This document shows, piece by piece, positions 15,483 to 23,807 of a stretch of 46,332 nt of DNA; position 1 is the first letter of the stretch; each line of letters begins with the position of its first letter. A program made the translations under genes and the position numbers. The DNA lies in contig CAJTIR010000029.1 in assembly GCA_910576385.1 (NCBI GenBank), forward strand, positions 1 through 46,332. Direction: 5' to 3'. The notes under the pieces were generated by a model. It made no database searches. It had not been told where the DNA came from and saw only the letters and a list, made by a program, of their open reading frames with translations. This DNA comes from Lachnospiraceae bacterium. Its GTDB lineage: Bacteria; Bacillota; Clostridia; Lachnospirales; Lachnospiraceae.

Positions 15483-15674
15483 TCATAATAATGTGATTTC
15501 TAGCACCTTTGCATAAAGAAAAGGCATATCTACCTGTATCAGTAAACACACCTTTTCCAACAACGTCCTGTCGTTCGCATTTTTCCACGTTCCAGTATGA
15601 AACTTATTTATAAAAATTTCAATCTCCACAGCATTATGGAACTTATTTGCGAATTTATAAGACTTATTTTGCAA
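15483..15674 (-). CDS. Doubtful small protein in the VirB4 downstream gap
   Basis: A 63-codon frame lies in an AT-rich gap that is otherwise empty. No clear ribosome binding site precedes it, and its first codons lie in the 21-base direct repeats at 15640-15690. The product (FANKFHNAVEIEIFINKF) has no family likeness. It may be a non-coding regulatory stretch instead. Confidence 0.2.
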   Translation of the reverse strand: MQNKSYKFANKFHNAVEIEIFINKFHTGTWKNANDRTLLEKVCLLIQVDMPFLYAKVLEITLL

Positions 15675-15690
15675 AGTATAAAACTTATTT
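15640..15690. repeat. 21-bp direct repeats with AACTTATTT core
   Basis: Units start at 15640, 15661 and 15682 (AACTTATTT, GACTTATTT, AACTTATTT), with TATAA at the end of the first two; a further AACTTATTT lies at 15601. They occupy the gap between VirB4 and DUF6075-like genes. The spacing of 21 bases, two helical turns, suggests a protein-binding array. Confidence 0.5.
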
Positions 15691-15703
15691 ATCAGCCAAC
15701 ATC

Positions 15704-18040
15704 TTATCTCTTTCTATTTGCCCCATCCTCCCCTGGCTTGGTTGTCATCAGTTTATATAACCGTGTGTTCTTAGGGAATTTATTGATAAACGGCACCAGG
15801 GAACTGCCATACTTGATTAAGCCGCATCCTGCGTCCGCATTGGTGATATAGCCCATCTGTTCGTTTGAGATGTTTAACAAATCGGCAAGCTGCTGGCGGT
15901 CAGAAGGCGCCTGGTTGAGCATCACGATATACTCACTGTTTGACAGCATGGTGCTGGCAAGCACGGAGTCCAGCAGGTATTCCACGTTCTGTGTGATGGC
16001 GTTGGGGAATGCATTCCGTTTTCGGAACCGCCTCCATGCGGAATTGAAGAATGCGCCGGAATACTCATTTTCAAATACCACATGAAACTCATCTAAGAAA
16101 ATATGAGTGCGCTTCCCTTTCTTCCAGTTCTCTGTCACACGGTTTAACATAGCGTCTGTGATAACCAGCAAGCCCATTGTTTTTAACTGCTTGCCCAAAT
16201 CCATGATGTCATAGACTACCATGCGGCTGTTTACGTCCACGTTGCTCTCATGGGCGAATGCATCCAGGCTCCCGCTTGTAAAAAGCTCCAGCGCAAGGGC
16301 AAGGTCTTTTGCCTCCTTTTCTGGCTGTTCCAGCATTTTTTCCCGCAGGATGCACAACGTCGGCACTGCCCCTCCCTTCTGGTAATCTTCATAAACTGCG
16401 GCGGTGCAGCGGTCTATAATGGATTTTTCCTTTGCGCTCACGCCTTTCGTATCAAGCTGCTCAAAAAGGGACAGCACAAACTCAGACTTGTCAATGACCG
16501 GATTCCCGCCATCTCCGTACCCTTCCACCATGTCCATTGCATTGATGTGGTCACGGCTCCCCGCTGCAATCCGTATCACTTCGCCGCCCATCGCCTCTAT
16601 CAAAGAGGCGTACTCTCGTTCGGGATCGCAGACCAGGATGTCATCCCCAGTGGCAAGGGCAAGGAACACCACCAGCATCTTTGCGCTGAAGCTTTTGCCG
16701 CTGCCTGGCACCCCTAAAAAGAAGGAATTGGGATTGAGCAGCTTCGCCTTATTGCACATGATAAGGTTATGGGAAATAGCGTTTTCCCCGCAGTAAATGC
16801 CGCCCTCGTCCATGATTTGCTGCACACGGAAAGGCATCAGCACGGAAAGGCTTTCTGTGGTAAGGGTGCGCATGGCGTTGATTTTCCGGTGTCCGATTGG
16901 CAGGGCGGTATTCAATCCGTCCATCTGCTGGTATTTGAGGGTTGAGAACTGGCATAAATGTTTCCTGGACACGGTGAGCAAAGTCTCAGTGTCTGCGTCA
17001 AGCTGTGCCTTTGTGTCTGCGGTATGCACCAGTGTCAGCACGGCAAACAACATCCGCTGGTCACGGGTGGTCAAATCGTCCAAAAATTCTTTACTCTCCT
17101 TGCGCTGCTGCTCCATATCATAGGGTACGACAGCGGAAAAATTGTTGTTAGCGTTTTGCCGCCGCTGCCAATTGGTGATATTGGTTTCCACTCCCAACAG
17201 ACGGCTTTCCACCTCACGCACTGCCTCATCCGTGGGGACAGGTATCACGTCAATACTCAGCATCAGGTTCCGATTCAAGTCCGTAAGTTCTGAAATCATG
17301 GCATCCTTGATATAAGACGCATACTCCCGCAAAAACAATACCCGCCCGTAGCGGTCGCCCATGCGGAAACAGTCTTTCTCAAACTCAAAGCTGTCTGGAC
17401 AGATAAAGTCCTTGAAGCTGTGTCCCTTTTTCATGGTTTCTGACAAATCAAAATGGAAGTTTGTTTCCTCTCCAGCACGGTAGAAATCATGCAACGCCCG
17501 CAGCTTATCCGTCAAATCCAGCTCCGCACATTTAGAACCTAACCGCGCGAAATGGCTCGCCAGTTCCGGCCCCACACGAGCAAAATATGTCCTGGCTTCC
17601 TCAATGGTTTTCTTATAGGCAGATACAGTTACATATTTCTCCTGCACCACGCTGTCTGCCCCAGTTGCTTTCTCCAAAAGCATGGCATTGTATTCTTTGC
17701 GGTACAAATCCAGCCCATCCTCCTGCATGGGGATTAAAATAGACTTCTCAAAGTCCTGCCTGTTGAGACGGCGGTTGTTAATGGTGATTTTCGTGGTTGC
17801 CCCACTGTCAAAAGAATTGAGCAATTCACTGTACTCCAAAAACATGGCTTCCTTGTCCTCCCTGCCAGCCACTGCATAGTTGATGTCCAAAAATTTGTAT
17901 GTCCTGGCAAATTTATTGCGCCCAATCTTGAAAATACCGTCCGCCCAAACTGCCTGGATAGGGATTGCTTGCTGGACGCTCCTTGGAATGACAAACCGCT
18001 CTTTGTCCTGCTTGAAGATGTTGCTTAGTGTCTTAATCAT
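15704..18040 (-). CDS. VirB4/TraE-type conjugation ATPase
   Basis: A 778-residue AAA+ ATPase. The N-terminal ~400 residues are the VirB4 dock region (NNNFSAVVPYDMEQQR). The P-loop GVPGSGKSFSAK lies near residue 455 and the Walker B THIFLDEFHVVF near 660, followed by a TQNVEYLL motif and the C-terminal half of the RecA fold. It powers assembly of the mating channel and sits on the cytoplasmic face of the membrane with PrgI and the VirB6-like protein. The start at MIKTL was chosen because a GGGGGAAAG stretch precedes it; 12 further codons are open upstream. It overlaps or abuts the PrgI gene. Length matches family members of ~780-800 residues. Confidence 0.95.
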   Translation of the reverse strand: MIKTLSNIFKQDKERFVIPRSVQQAIPIQAVWADGIFKIGRNKFARTYKFLDINYAVAGREDKEAMFLEYSELLNSFDSGATTKITINNRRLNRQDFEKSILIPMQEDGLDLYRKEYNAMLLEKATGADSVVQEKYVTVSAYKKTIEEARTYFARVGPELASHFARLGSKCAELDLTDKLRALHDFYRAGEETNFHFDLSETMKKGHSFKDFICPDSFEFEKDCFRMGDRYGRVLFLREYASYIKDAMISELTDLNRNLMLSIDVIPVPTDEAVREVESRLLGVETNITNWQRRQNANNNFSAVVPYDMEQQRKESKEFLDDLTTRDQRMLFAVLTLVHTADTKAQLDADTETLLTVSRKHLCQFSTLKYQQMDGLNTALPIGHRKINAMRTLTTESLSVLMPFRVQQIMDEGGIYCGENAISHNLIMCNKAKLLNPNSFFLGVPGSGKSFSAKMLVVFLALATGDDILVCDPEREYASLIEAMGGEVIRIAAGSRDHINAMDMVEGYGDGGNPVIDKSEFVLSLFEQLDTKGVSAKEKSIIDRCTAAVYEDYQKGGAVPTLCILREKMLEQPEKEAKDLALALELFTSGSLDAFAHESNVDVNSRMVVYDIMDLGKQLKTMGLLVITDAMLNRVTENWKKGKRTHIFLDEFHVVFENEYSGAFFNSAWRRFRKRNAFPNAITQNVEYLLDSVLASTMLSNSEYIVMLNQAPSDRQQLADLLNISNEQMGYITNADAGCGLIKYGSSLVPFINKFPKNTRLYKLMTTKPGEDGANRKR

Positions 18041-18063
18041 CCTGTTTTCTTTCCCCCTTCTTC

Positions 18064-18603
18064 CTATGGTTTCCAATGCTCTTTCTTGCAGCCCCCAATG
18101 TCTAGTTTTGCTGCTTCTTTTTTGAAGTTCTCAACACCTGGTTTTACTTCTTCCTTTTTACAGTTCTCAATGCCTGGTTTTACTTCTTCTTTTTTATAGT
18201 TCTCAATGCTTGGTTTCAAAACTTCTTTTCTTTGGCTTTCTGTGTCAGCCTTTAACGCCTCTTTTTTATGGCTTTCCAGGCTGGGCTTCAATGCCTCATA
18301 ATAGAAGTTCTCTGACTGGAAAACCAGACGTTTTGGGATAAGGATCTGTGATTTTACCCACGCCCATAGAAACTGCTCCGCATTCATGCCGTGGTAACGC
18401 ACAAACCCCAACGCCGCAAACGGCGCGGCTCCCAGTATGCATACCCAGCTTACGGCTTCCGTCCCCAGAACGGGGCGGAGCAGGAAATAAAGCCCCACTG
18501 CCGCGCCGCAGGCTAAGACAGAAAAAATGAACTGCCGAAGGGACAGCCCAAAAAACATGGATTCCGTGTAATTACGGATTTCCCGATTGATTTTTACTTC
18601 CAA
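18064..18603 (-). CDS. PrgI/VirB3-like membrane protein with a 12-residue repeat tail
   Basis: The first ~100 residues are PrgI family: VKINREIRNYTESMFFGLS, two transmembrane helices (about residues 22-42 and 50-68) and an AEQFLWAWVKSQILIPKRL segment. The frame runs upstream to an ATG at 18630, but TTG at 18603 follows AGGAGG by 7 bases and gives the family-like start. Residue numbers here count from it. Residues ~106-177 are six tandem 12-residue units of the type KPGIENCKKEEV, absent from ordinary PrgI proteins of ~110-130 residues. PrgI-type proteins sit beside VirB4 in the channel base; the repeat tail would face the cytoplasm. Confidence 0.85.
   Translation of the reverse strand: MEVKINREIRNYTESMFFGLSLRQFIFSVLACGAAVGLYFLLRPVLGTEAVSWVCILGAAPFAALGFVRYHGMNAEQFLWAWVKSQILIPKRLVFQSENFYYEALKPSLESHKKEALKADTESQRKEVLKPSIENYKKEEVKPGIENCKKEEVKPGVENFKKEAAKLDIGGCKKEHWKP
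18073..18288 (-). repeat. Six tandem 36-bp coding repeats in the PrgI gene
   Basis: Six units of 36 bases encode K-P/A/L-x-x-E/G-x-x-K/R-K-E-x-x. The middle units are the most alike (KPSIENYKKEEV, KPGIENCKKEEV, KPGVENFKKEAA), as in a recently expanded array. The number of units is likely to vary between strains. Confidence 0.8.
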
Positions 18604-18635
18604 AATGCTACCTCCTGTTCTGATATTCATTCCTG

Positions 18636-19472
18636 TTATAAGCCCATCATCTCCCGCACAACCCTGTCTGCCATCTTCACAGCTCCAACAAGGATGAGCA
18701 TGTTAAACACCAACTCCCCGATATAGCCCCATACCATAGTGACTGCCGCGGCGTTTGGATTCGCCACTGGCGGGGAAGATGCAAAAAGGGAAAAGATAAT
18801 ACATGCCAGCACGATAACCGCCCCCTCCAGACACACTGCCGCATAAGACTTTAGAAAACTTTTCCCCACGTTCTGTGTTGGCTCGCCTGCAAACGCAGCT
18901 AACGGAATTGGGGCAATGGCAGTATAAAGGTAGAGGCGGAAAAAACGCCCGTATACACTCATAATCATAATAAAGCTCAACACCGTGATGAACAGGCCAC
19001 CAATCAACGTCACCGCCCACAATGGGATGCTCTCAAAAAAACCGCAGCTCTCCACTGCCTTTACAATCTCATCTGGCAGCATTGTGGCCTTTGCCGCCCC
19101 AATCCCTGCGGTTTTCATGATATTGCTGATGATTCCCTGCACGATATGGAACAACGCCATCATCAGTTCCAGCCCATATGCGATAACGCCTTTTGCCAAG
19201 GCAAACCGTATAAACAGCTTTAAGGCATGTTCCGGCTTTTTGATTTCCGTAAAACTCGCGCACGTCTTTCCCACGCCGACAACAAAGAACAGCACCAAAA
19301 GGGCATAGCCGATGGCCTGCAACGCACCATTGATGTTTACGATTGCTTTCCAGATGCCCCCGCCTTTAAAGGTTTCCGGCGACTGCGTGAGTATCTGCCA
19401 CAGTTCCATCAGCTTATTGTTCCATGTGTCCAGGGCATTTTGTAAATTCTGCACTACCCAGTTGTCTGACAC
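18636..19472 (-). CDS. VirB6/TrbL-like polytopic channel protein
   Basis: A 278-residue protein with about six to seven hydrophobic segments (AIGYALLVLFFVVGVGKTC; WAVTLIGGLFITVLSFIMIM; GAVIVLACIIFSLFA; VFNMLILVGAVKM). It matches the VirB6/TrbL-like proteins (CD0411 type) that stand between Maff2 and PrgI in this ICE class. It starts with GTG, behind AAGGAGG at about 10 bases. It is predicted to form the inner-membrane pore of the mating apparatus. Part of the tightly packed transfer operon. Confidence 0.9.
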   Translation of the reverse strand: MSDNWVVQNLQNALDTWNNKLMELWQILTQSPETFKGGGIWKAIVNINGALQAIGYALLVLFFVVGVGKTCASFTEIKKPEHALKLFIRFALAKGVIAYGLELMMALFHIVQGIISNIMKTAGIGAAKATMLPDEIVKAVESCGFFESIPLWAVTLIGGLFITVLSFIMIMSVYGRFFRLYLYTAIAPIPLAAFAGEPTQNVGKSFLKSYAAVCLEGAVIVLACIIFSLFASSPPVANPNAAAVTMVWGYIGELVFNMLILVGAVKMADRVVREMMGL

Positions 19473-19544
19473 GTTTGTTGCACCTCCTTATCTGGGGGCA
19501 GGCAAAACGCCCGCCCTGCTTCCTGTTTTTCCTGCTTCCTGCCC

Positions 19545-19877
19545 TCATCCTGTGATAAGGGTAAGGATTTCTTTGGCAAAGGTGATAATAATCCCGCCTG
19601 CAAGGGTCAAAAACCCATTCGCCCTCTGACTAGGGTCATGGGACTTTAAGGACAAGCCCACCTGCACAATGCCGAACCCTAGTAAAATCATGCCAATGGC
19701 ACGGATTAAACTGAAAATAAAAGTAGACAAGTTATTCACCACCTTCAGCGGGTCGTTTGCCGCATATACCGTGTCCGCCCCAAACGCCAGCAACATAAGC
19801 AATGCCAGATTTACCGCCATTGCCCTTTTTGCGCTTTTTTCCGCTGGTTTCCTGCTGTTTCCTTTTTTTCTAATCAT
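19545..19877 (-). CDS. Maff2-family small membrane protein
   Basis: A 110-residue protein with a signal-like N-terminal helix (NLALLMLLAFGADTVYA), then the Maff2 sequence: VNNLSTFIFSLIRAIGMILLGFGIVQVGLSLKSHDPSQRA spans two segments and ends with LAGGIIITFAKEILTLI. Maff2 proteins are constant beside VirD4 and VirB6-like genes in CTn-type elements. By size and topology they resemble VirB2/TrbC pilins, though that role is inference. The gene start overlaps the VirD4 stop by 8 bases, indicating coupled translation. Confidence 0.9.
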   Translation of the reverse strand: MIRKKGNSRKPAEKSAKRAMAVNLALLMLLAFGADTVYAANDPLKVVNNLSTFIFSLIRAIGMILLGFGIVQVGLSLKSHDPSQRANGFLTLAGGIIITFAKEILTLITG

Positions 19878-21684
19878 TGTTTTTATCCTCCTTTGTCTGG
19901 TGATATATGGTTTCTAAATCCTCTTCGGATAATAATTCATATCCTTTGGTGTCCGGCTCATCTGTCATGATTTCATCTGCCAGGCTGTCTCCAAGCATGA
20001 TGCCCGCCACTGCCTGGGTCACTTCCCCGTGGCAGTAAGGCTCGCCTTTTCCATCTGTGGACAATGCCACATTTGGGTGTTTCAGAATGTCAAATTTCTC
20101 GTCCAGCACTGGGCGTTCCCCACGAATAAACAGGATGGCATAGCGGTTGTCCAGCATACGCACCTCATCCGGCGTCAGCAGCTCCCGCCCCGTATTTTGG
20201 TAATTGGTGGAATAGTTGCCGGAATGTCCGGTGGACTTCCCATACGTGTTGGTGTCTATCGTGGATTTTCCAAGCAGCTCACTGACATATTTATGCGTAC
20301 CCTGCTCGTTGCCGCCAAGATAGAGAAATTCATCGCAGTTCCCGCAGATGCTTTCCCACTGTTTCTCAAAGAGCGCTTTTAACTGCGCCAGGTTTTGCAG
20401 GATGATGGAAACACTCACTTCCCTGGAACGCATGACAGAAAGTATCTTGTCAAAGTCGTCTGGCAAACTGACGTTCGCAAATTCATCCATCAAAAAATGC
20501 ACATGGACGGGGAGCCTGCCGCCATATTTATGGTCTGCCAGGTAAAATAACTGCTGGAATAGCTGCGTATACAGCACGGACACCAGGAAATTATAACTGG
20601 TGTCATTATCTGGTATCAGCGCAAACAGCGCCACTTTCTTTTCCCCTAGGGCAGGCAGGTCTAAATCATCTGTAGCTGTCAGTGCGGCAAGGCTTTGCAG
20701 GTTGAATTTCTCTAACCTTGCCGCAAGAGTAATCTGGATGGATTTCAACGTCTTTGCGCTTCCAGAATGGTAGTCCTTATAATATTTCACTGCGATATGC
20801 TCTGGCTCCCGCATTTCCAGACGTTCAAACAGCTCATCCAATGGGGACTGATACTCGTCGTTATCCTCCCGTACCTCCCCTGCCCGCAATAGCTCCATGA
20901 CCATCGGGAAATTCTGTTCTTCCTTTGGGGCTTCGTATTTCAGGTAAAAAATCAGCGCCAGCAAAAGCATGGATGCTGCGGTGTCCCAGAATGGGTCATT
21001 GCTCTGGCTCCCCTTCGGCGTTGTCGCTTTAAACAGGTTCGTCACCAGCCGCTGCACGTCGTTGTCATCTTTTAAATAGACAAACGGGTTATAACAATGG
21101 CTTTTTTCCATGTTGATTAAGTCCAGCACACGCACCTCATACCCCTTTGCTTCCAGCAGATGGCCAGTGTCCCGCAAGTTCTCCCCTTTAGGGTCAAGCA
21201 CCACAAAAGAAGTATTGGCCTGCAAGAGATTCGGTTTAGCATAGAAGCGGGTTTTGCCGGAGCCGCTGCCGCCGATTACCAGCGTAAGCAAGTTCCTCCG
21301 GTGCCTGCGGCTGTCATAGCAGATACGCACATTCTGTGTCATTAACTTGTTTGCCCCAAATTCCCGCTCACTATATTTTTTATTGACTGCCTTGGCATTT
21401 CCCCAGACGGCGGAGCCATGTTCCTCACCCCTGCGGTAATTCCTGCGCGTGGAGCAGTAAATCCCAATCCCCAGGCCATAGGCAAGCAGAGAGACAAAGA
21501 CCGCTTTTATGCTGTCTGCGCAGATTGTGATGTGGAATGGATGCTCTATGGCTTTTGGAAACCGCTCAATCACTGCAAACAGCCCGCCCGATAAATCTGG
21601 GGCGGCTAACAGCGCAAGCCAAACAACTGGTACAATGCCGCAGGCTGCAAGCACATAATCTGCCTGGTGGTTACCGTTCTTCAT
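19870..21684 (-). CDS. VirD4/TraG-type coupling protein
   Basis: A 604-residue type IV coupling protein. Two N-terminal transmembrane helices (about 9-30 and 55-75) precede the ATPase, with Walker A GGSGSGKTRFY near 136, a VLDPKGENL segment near 160, Walker B VHFLMDEFANV near 393 and the RSREVSVSIILQNLAQL sensor helix after it. It brings the relaxase-DNA complex to the channel. The C-terminal ~60 residues are acidic, as in family members that bind relaxosome partners. The ATG follows GGAGG; it overlaps the 66-aa gene upstream and Maff2 downstream. Confidence 0.95.
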   Translation of the reverse strand: MKNGNHQADYVLAACGIVPVVWLALLAAPDLSGGLFAVIERFPKAIEHPFHITICADSIKAVFVSLLAYGLGIGIYCSTRRNYRRGEEHGSAVWGNAKAVNKKYSEREFGANKLMTQNVRICYDSRRHRRNLLTLVIGGSGSGKTRFYAKPNLLQANTSFVVLDPKGENLRDTGHLLEAKGYEVRVLDLINMEKSHCYNPFVYLKDDNDVQRLVTNLFKATTPKGSQSNDPFWDTAASMLLLALIFYLKYEAPKEEQNFPMVMELLRAGEVREDNDEYQSPLDELFERLEMREPEHIAVKYYKDYHSGSAKTLKSIQITLAARLEKFNLQSLAALTATDDLDLPALGEKKVALFALIPDNDTSYNFLVSVLYTQLFQQLFYLADHKYGGRLPVHVHFLMDEFANVSLPDDFDKILSVMRSREVSVSIILQNLAQLKALFEKQWESICGNCDEFLYLGGNEQGTHKYVSELLGKSTIDTNTYGKSTGHSGNYSTNYQNTGRELLTPDEVRMLDNRYAILFIRGERPVLDEKFDILKHPNVALSTDGKGEPYCHGEVTQAVAGIMLGDSLADEIMTDEPDTKGYELLSEEDLETIYHQTKEDKNND

Positions 21685-21871
21685 GGCAATTCCGCCTCCT
21701 TTTCCCTTTTTCTGGTGTTTCCATCAAGGCAATTATTTTTAATAAAATGTCATCCACGGCATCCGTCGCCCTGCCTTCTTTTAACATTTGGTTCCTTTTC
21801 TCATTCAGGGAATGGAAAATGACGCCGCTTTCATATTTATCCAGCTCTAAGGTTTTCTTGTCTTTGCCCAA
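21671..21871 (-). CDS. Small conserved ICE protein (66 aa)
   Basis: A helical charged protein (MGKDKKTLELDKYESGVIFH; AVDDILLKIIALMET) overlapping the VirD4 start by 14 bases. A similar small gene sits just before VirD4 in related ICEs as I recall them. Function unknown. Its start lies inside the 37-aa frame at 21846-21959, which carries GCAGGAGGTGG upstream of this ATG. Confidence 0.65.
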   Translation of the reverse strand: MGKDKKTLELDKYESGVIFHSLNEKRNQMLKEGRATDAVDDILLKIIALMETPEKGKRRRNCHEER

Positions 21872-21959
21872 TACGCCACCTCCTGCATGACTTCCGGTTT
21901 CGCCAAAGAAGCAACGGGACGCTTCCTACCCAAAAAACAAGGGAATGCTGCCGCCTTCA
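21846..21959 (-). CDS. Possible 37-aa gene overlapping both neighbours
   Basis: ATG at 21959 overlaps the stop of the ArdC-like gene and has GAGGAAGCAAG directly before it; the frame ends 26 bases inside the 66-aa gene. The product is short and basic, without a recognised family (FPCFLGRKRPVASLAKPEV). The ribosome binding site and the overlap pattern support translation, perhaps as a coupling frame, but it could be a chance frame. Confidence 0.35.
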
Positions 21960-22883
21960 TCTTGCTTCCTCCCTGCTGTGCTGTGCCTGCTGTTGCTGCT
22001 GGCGGTTATTCTGGTTCTTGCCCTGGTCTAATACTTTTGCCATACGAGACAGGATGGCATTTGCGGCATCGCGGGCTTTAGAAAGTTCCCCCCGTACTTC
22101 CTGCGGCTCCATGCCCTCGAAAAACTCCGGCGCCTGGCTGAAATCATATTGCTGCGTATCCAACCCATATTTTTTGCAGAGCATATAAGAAACGCAGTAG
22201 GCATGGAACGCATCTTCATCCCTGCCATAGTCTTTGTCTCCTTTGGCAAATCCGGCAAGGGCAAGTTCTGGCGTCAGGCTCTGGAAAATGGCGGCTGCAT
22301 CCATACCCTTCCTCACATAAATGCAGTTGTCCTCCGGCTCAAAGATTGCCCCTTTCTCCTCCGGCATCTGGTCGGGGTCAGCGGCCACAATGTCCACAGG
22401 CGGGTTGCTGACCAGCGCACGGATTAACTGTTTTTCATCCACTGTTTCCTGCGGCTGTGTTTTATCTTTGATAGTAGTCTGGGAAATGTCGTACAGCTTT
22501 TTTGCATTGTAATAGGTGCCGATGCTGCCATCCTCCCGCTCGAATTCCTTTCCTGGCTCCAGGATAAGCACCGGATGTTTTCTTTCCATGCGCTTCACAT
22601 AAGCCCCCTGATCTTTCCAGTACCCATAGTCGCCCAACTTTTGCGCGTCTGGGTTCTGTGCCATAATCAATAAGGCATTATTAGCTGTATAACGGTCAAA
22701 GCGGCTCTGCACATCCAGGTACTGCTGGAAGGCCCCGCTGTCCGTCGCCACGGCTGCCGTCGTCTGTTCCGACAGTTCATAGCAGCGGCTGCGGTTATTC
22801 TTGCTCTCTGCAATGAATGCCGCCACCCTGTCATCCTGCGGCACTGCTGATACGTTCAAGATTGCGTCAAAATTATTGTCCAT
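21957..22883 (-). CDS. ArdC-N-like single-strand DNA-binding protein
   Basis: A 308-residue soluble protein. Residues ~45-140 match the N-terminal domain of ArdC: QQYLDVQSRFDRYTANNALL, then MAQNPDAQKLGDYGYW, KRMERKHPVLILEP and KLYDISQT. ArdC proteins bind single-stranded DNA and protect incoming DNA. The region around residue 225-250 (DEDAFHAYCVSYMLCKKYG) corresponds to the metallopeptidase-like part but lacks HExxH, so no protease activity is expected. The C-terminus is Gln-rich. It lies between PcfB and VirD4, a place consistent with a role in handling transferred DNA. Confidence 0.75.
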   Translation of the reverse strand: MDNNFDAILNVSAVPQDDRVAAFIAESKNNRSRCYELSEQTTAAVATDSGAFQQYLDVQSRFDRYTANNALLIMAQNPDAQKLGDYGYWKDQGAYVKRMERKHPVLILEPGKEFEREDGSIGTYYNAKKLYDISQTTIKDKTQPQETVDEKQLIRALVSNPPVDIVAADPDQMPEEKGAIFEPEDNCIYVRKGMDAAAIFQSLTPELALAGFAKGDKDYGRDEDAFHAYCVSYMLCKKYGLDTQQYDFSQAPEFFEGMEPQEVRGELSKARDAANAILSRMAKVLDQGKNQNNRQQQQQAQHSREEAR

Positions 22884-22886
22884 TTT

Positions 22887-23807
22887 TCACCTCTCCTTTG
22901 CTTTTTTGGGTTTCTTCCTGCCCTGCGGCTGCTTATGCTGCAAAGGCTTCCTGCTCCTTTTCCCCTTTGCAGAGATTTCCTGTTTGGGTGTGTCCGCTTC
23001 CTGCTTCCTCGCTGCCTGGATTTCTTTTAATGTTTCCCTTACAGACGGCTTATCCGTCATGGAACTTTTTTGCGGCTTAGAAGCACCCTCTGCGGCTTTC
23101 CCGCGCTTCCTTGAGGTAGGCTCGGACGGATGGGATTTTTCTGTCTTTGCCATAGAGGGGTTTTTTGGTTTCCCCTCCTGCCCTGCCGCCTCCCCAAACA
23201 GTTCTTCCATCAGTGCATCCTCCTTGGATTTTACTGGCCTGTCCTGTTTTGGCTCTGCCTGCCCCTCCATTTTTTCTGGATGCACTTCGTTTTCCTGATT
23301 TTCTGTTCTCTCCGTTGATTCTGGCTGTAATTCCTTAGAGGCTTCCTTTCCTTCTTGCCCTTTGCCTGCTTTTTGCTTCCCGCTTTCTGCCCTTGCTTTC
23401 TCAATTTCTGTCTTAACCTGCGCTGCCTCGGCCACGGAAGCAAACTGGAACCGCTCTATAATCCGGTTGATGCGGGGCGCGTCCTCTTCCTTTACCATGA
23501 CGTCCGCCATGCCGTCTTCACTCCCCCTTGGGGTGCGCACTGCACAGTAGAGGATTCCGTAACGCTTTGCTTCCTGCACAAACTTCTTTAAGTCGCTCTC
23601 CCTCACGGAGAACACAGTGAGCGGCTTGCCGGAGCGCACTAAGGTTTCCAGCCTTGCCCTGCCCTTCGTCTTTTTCTGTTCTTTTAAGATGGCGTATAAA
23701 AGCACTGCAAGCTGTTTTGCCCCTGCGCCGGAAATCTTTAAGGCTGCTTCGCCCACTTCCATTGACATGCGCACCACCTGGTCAGCGGCTTCGCCTGATG
23801 TGTTCAT
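22887..23807 (-). CDS. PcfB-like relaxosome accessory protein (DUF3801)
   Basis: A 306-residue protein. Residues ~1-130 match PcfB/DUF3801: GEAADQVVRMSMEVGEAALK, then GAGAKQLAVLLYAILK and RYGILYCAVR. The C-terminal ~150 residues are a low-complexity Lys/Glu/Ser/Pro-rich tail, likely disordered. PcfB of pCF10 binds the relaxase and the coupling protein, bringing them together. The gene overlaps the relaxase stop by 26 bases and precedes the ArdC-like gene, the usual order. Confidence 0.85.
   Translation of the reverse strand: MNTSGEAADQVVRMSMEVGEAALKISGAGAKQLAVLLYAILKEQKKTKGRARLETLVRSGKPLTVFSVRESDLKKFVQEAKRYGILYCAVRTPRGSEDGMADVMVKEEDAPRINRIIERFQFASVAEAAQVKTEIEKARAESGKQKAGKGQEGKEASKELQPESTERTENQENEVHPEKMEGQAEPKQDRPVKSKEDALMEELFGEAAGQEGKPKNPSMAKTEKSHPSEPTSRKRGKAAEGASKPQKSSMTDKPSVRETLKEIQAARKQEADTPKQEISAKGKRSRKPLQHKQPQGRKKPKKAKER

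Noticed and set aside
15601-15690. Possible CRISPR or origin iterons
   Set aside because: Only three units at 21 bases with short cores, no spacers of unique sequence, and no replication initiator nearby. Kept only as a direct repeat.
18073-18288. Possible CRISPR array
   Set aside because: The 36-base units are contiguous without spacers, keep the PrgI reading frame, and encode a 12-residue protein repeat; no cas genes are near.
22887-23807. Histone- or nucleoid-like basic protein
   Set aside because: The Lys-rich tail alone suggests this, but the first ~130 residues match PcfB and the position beside the relaxase fixes the call.
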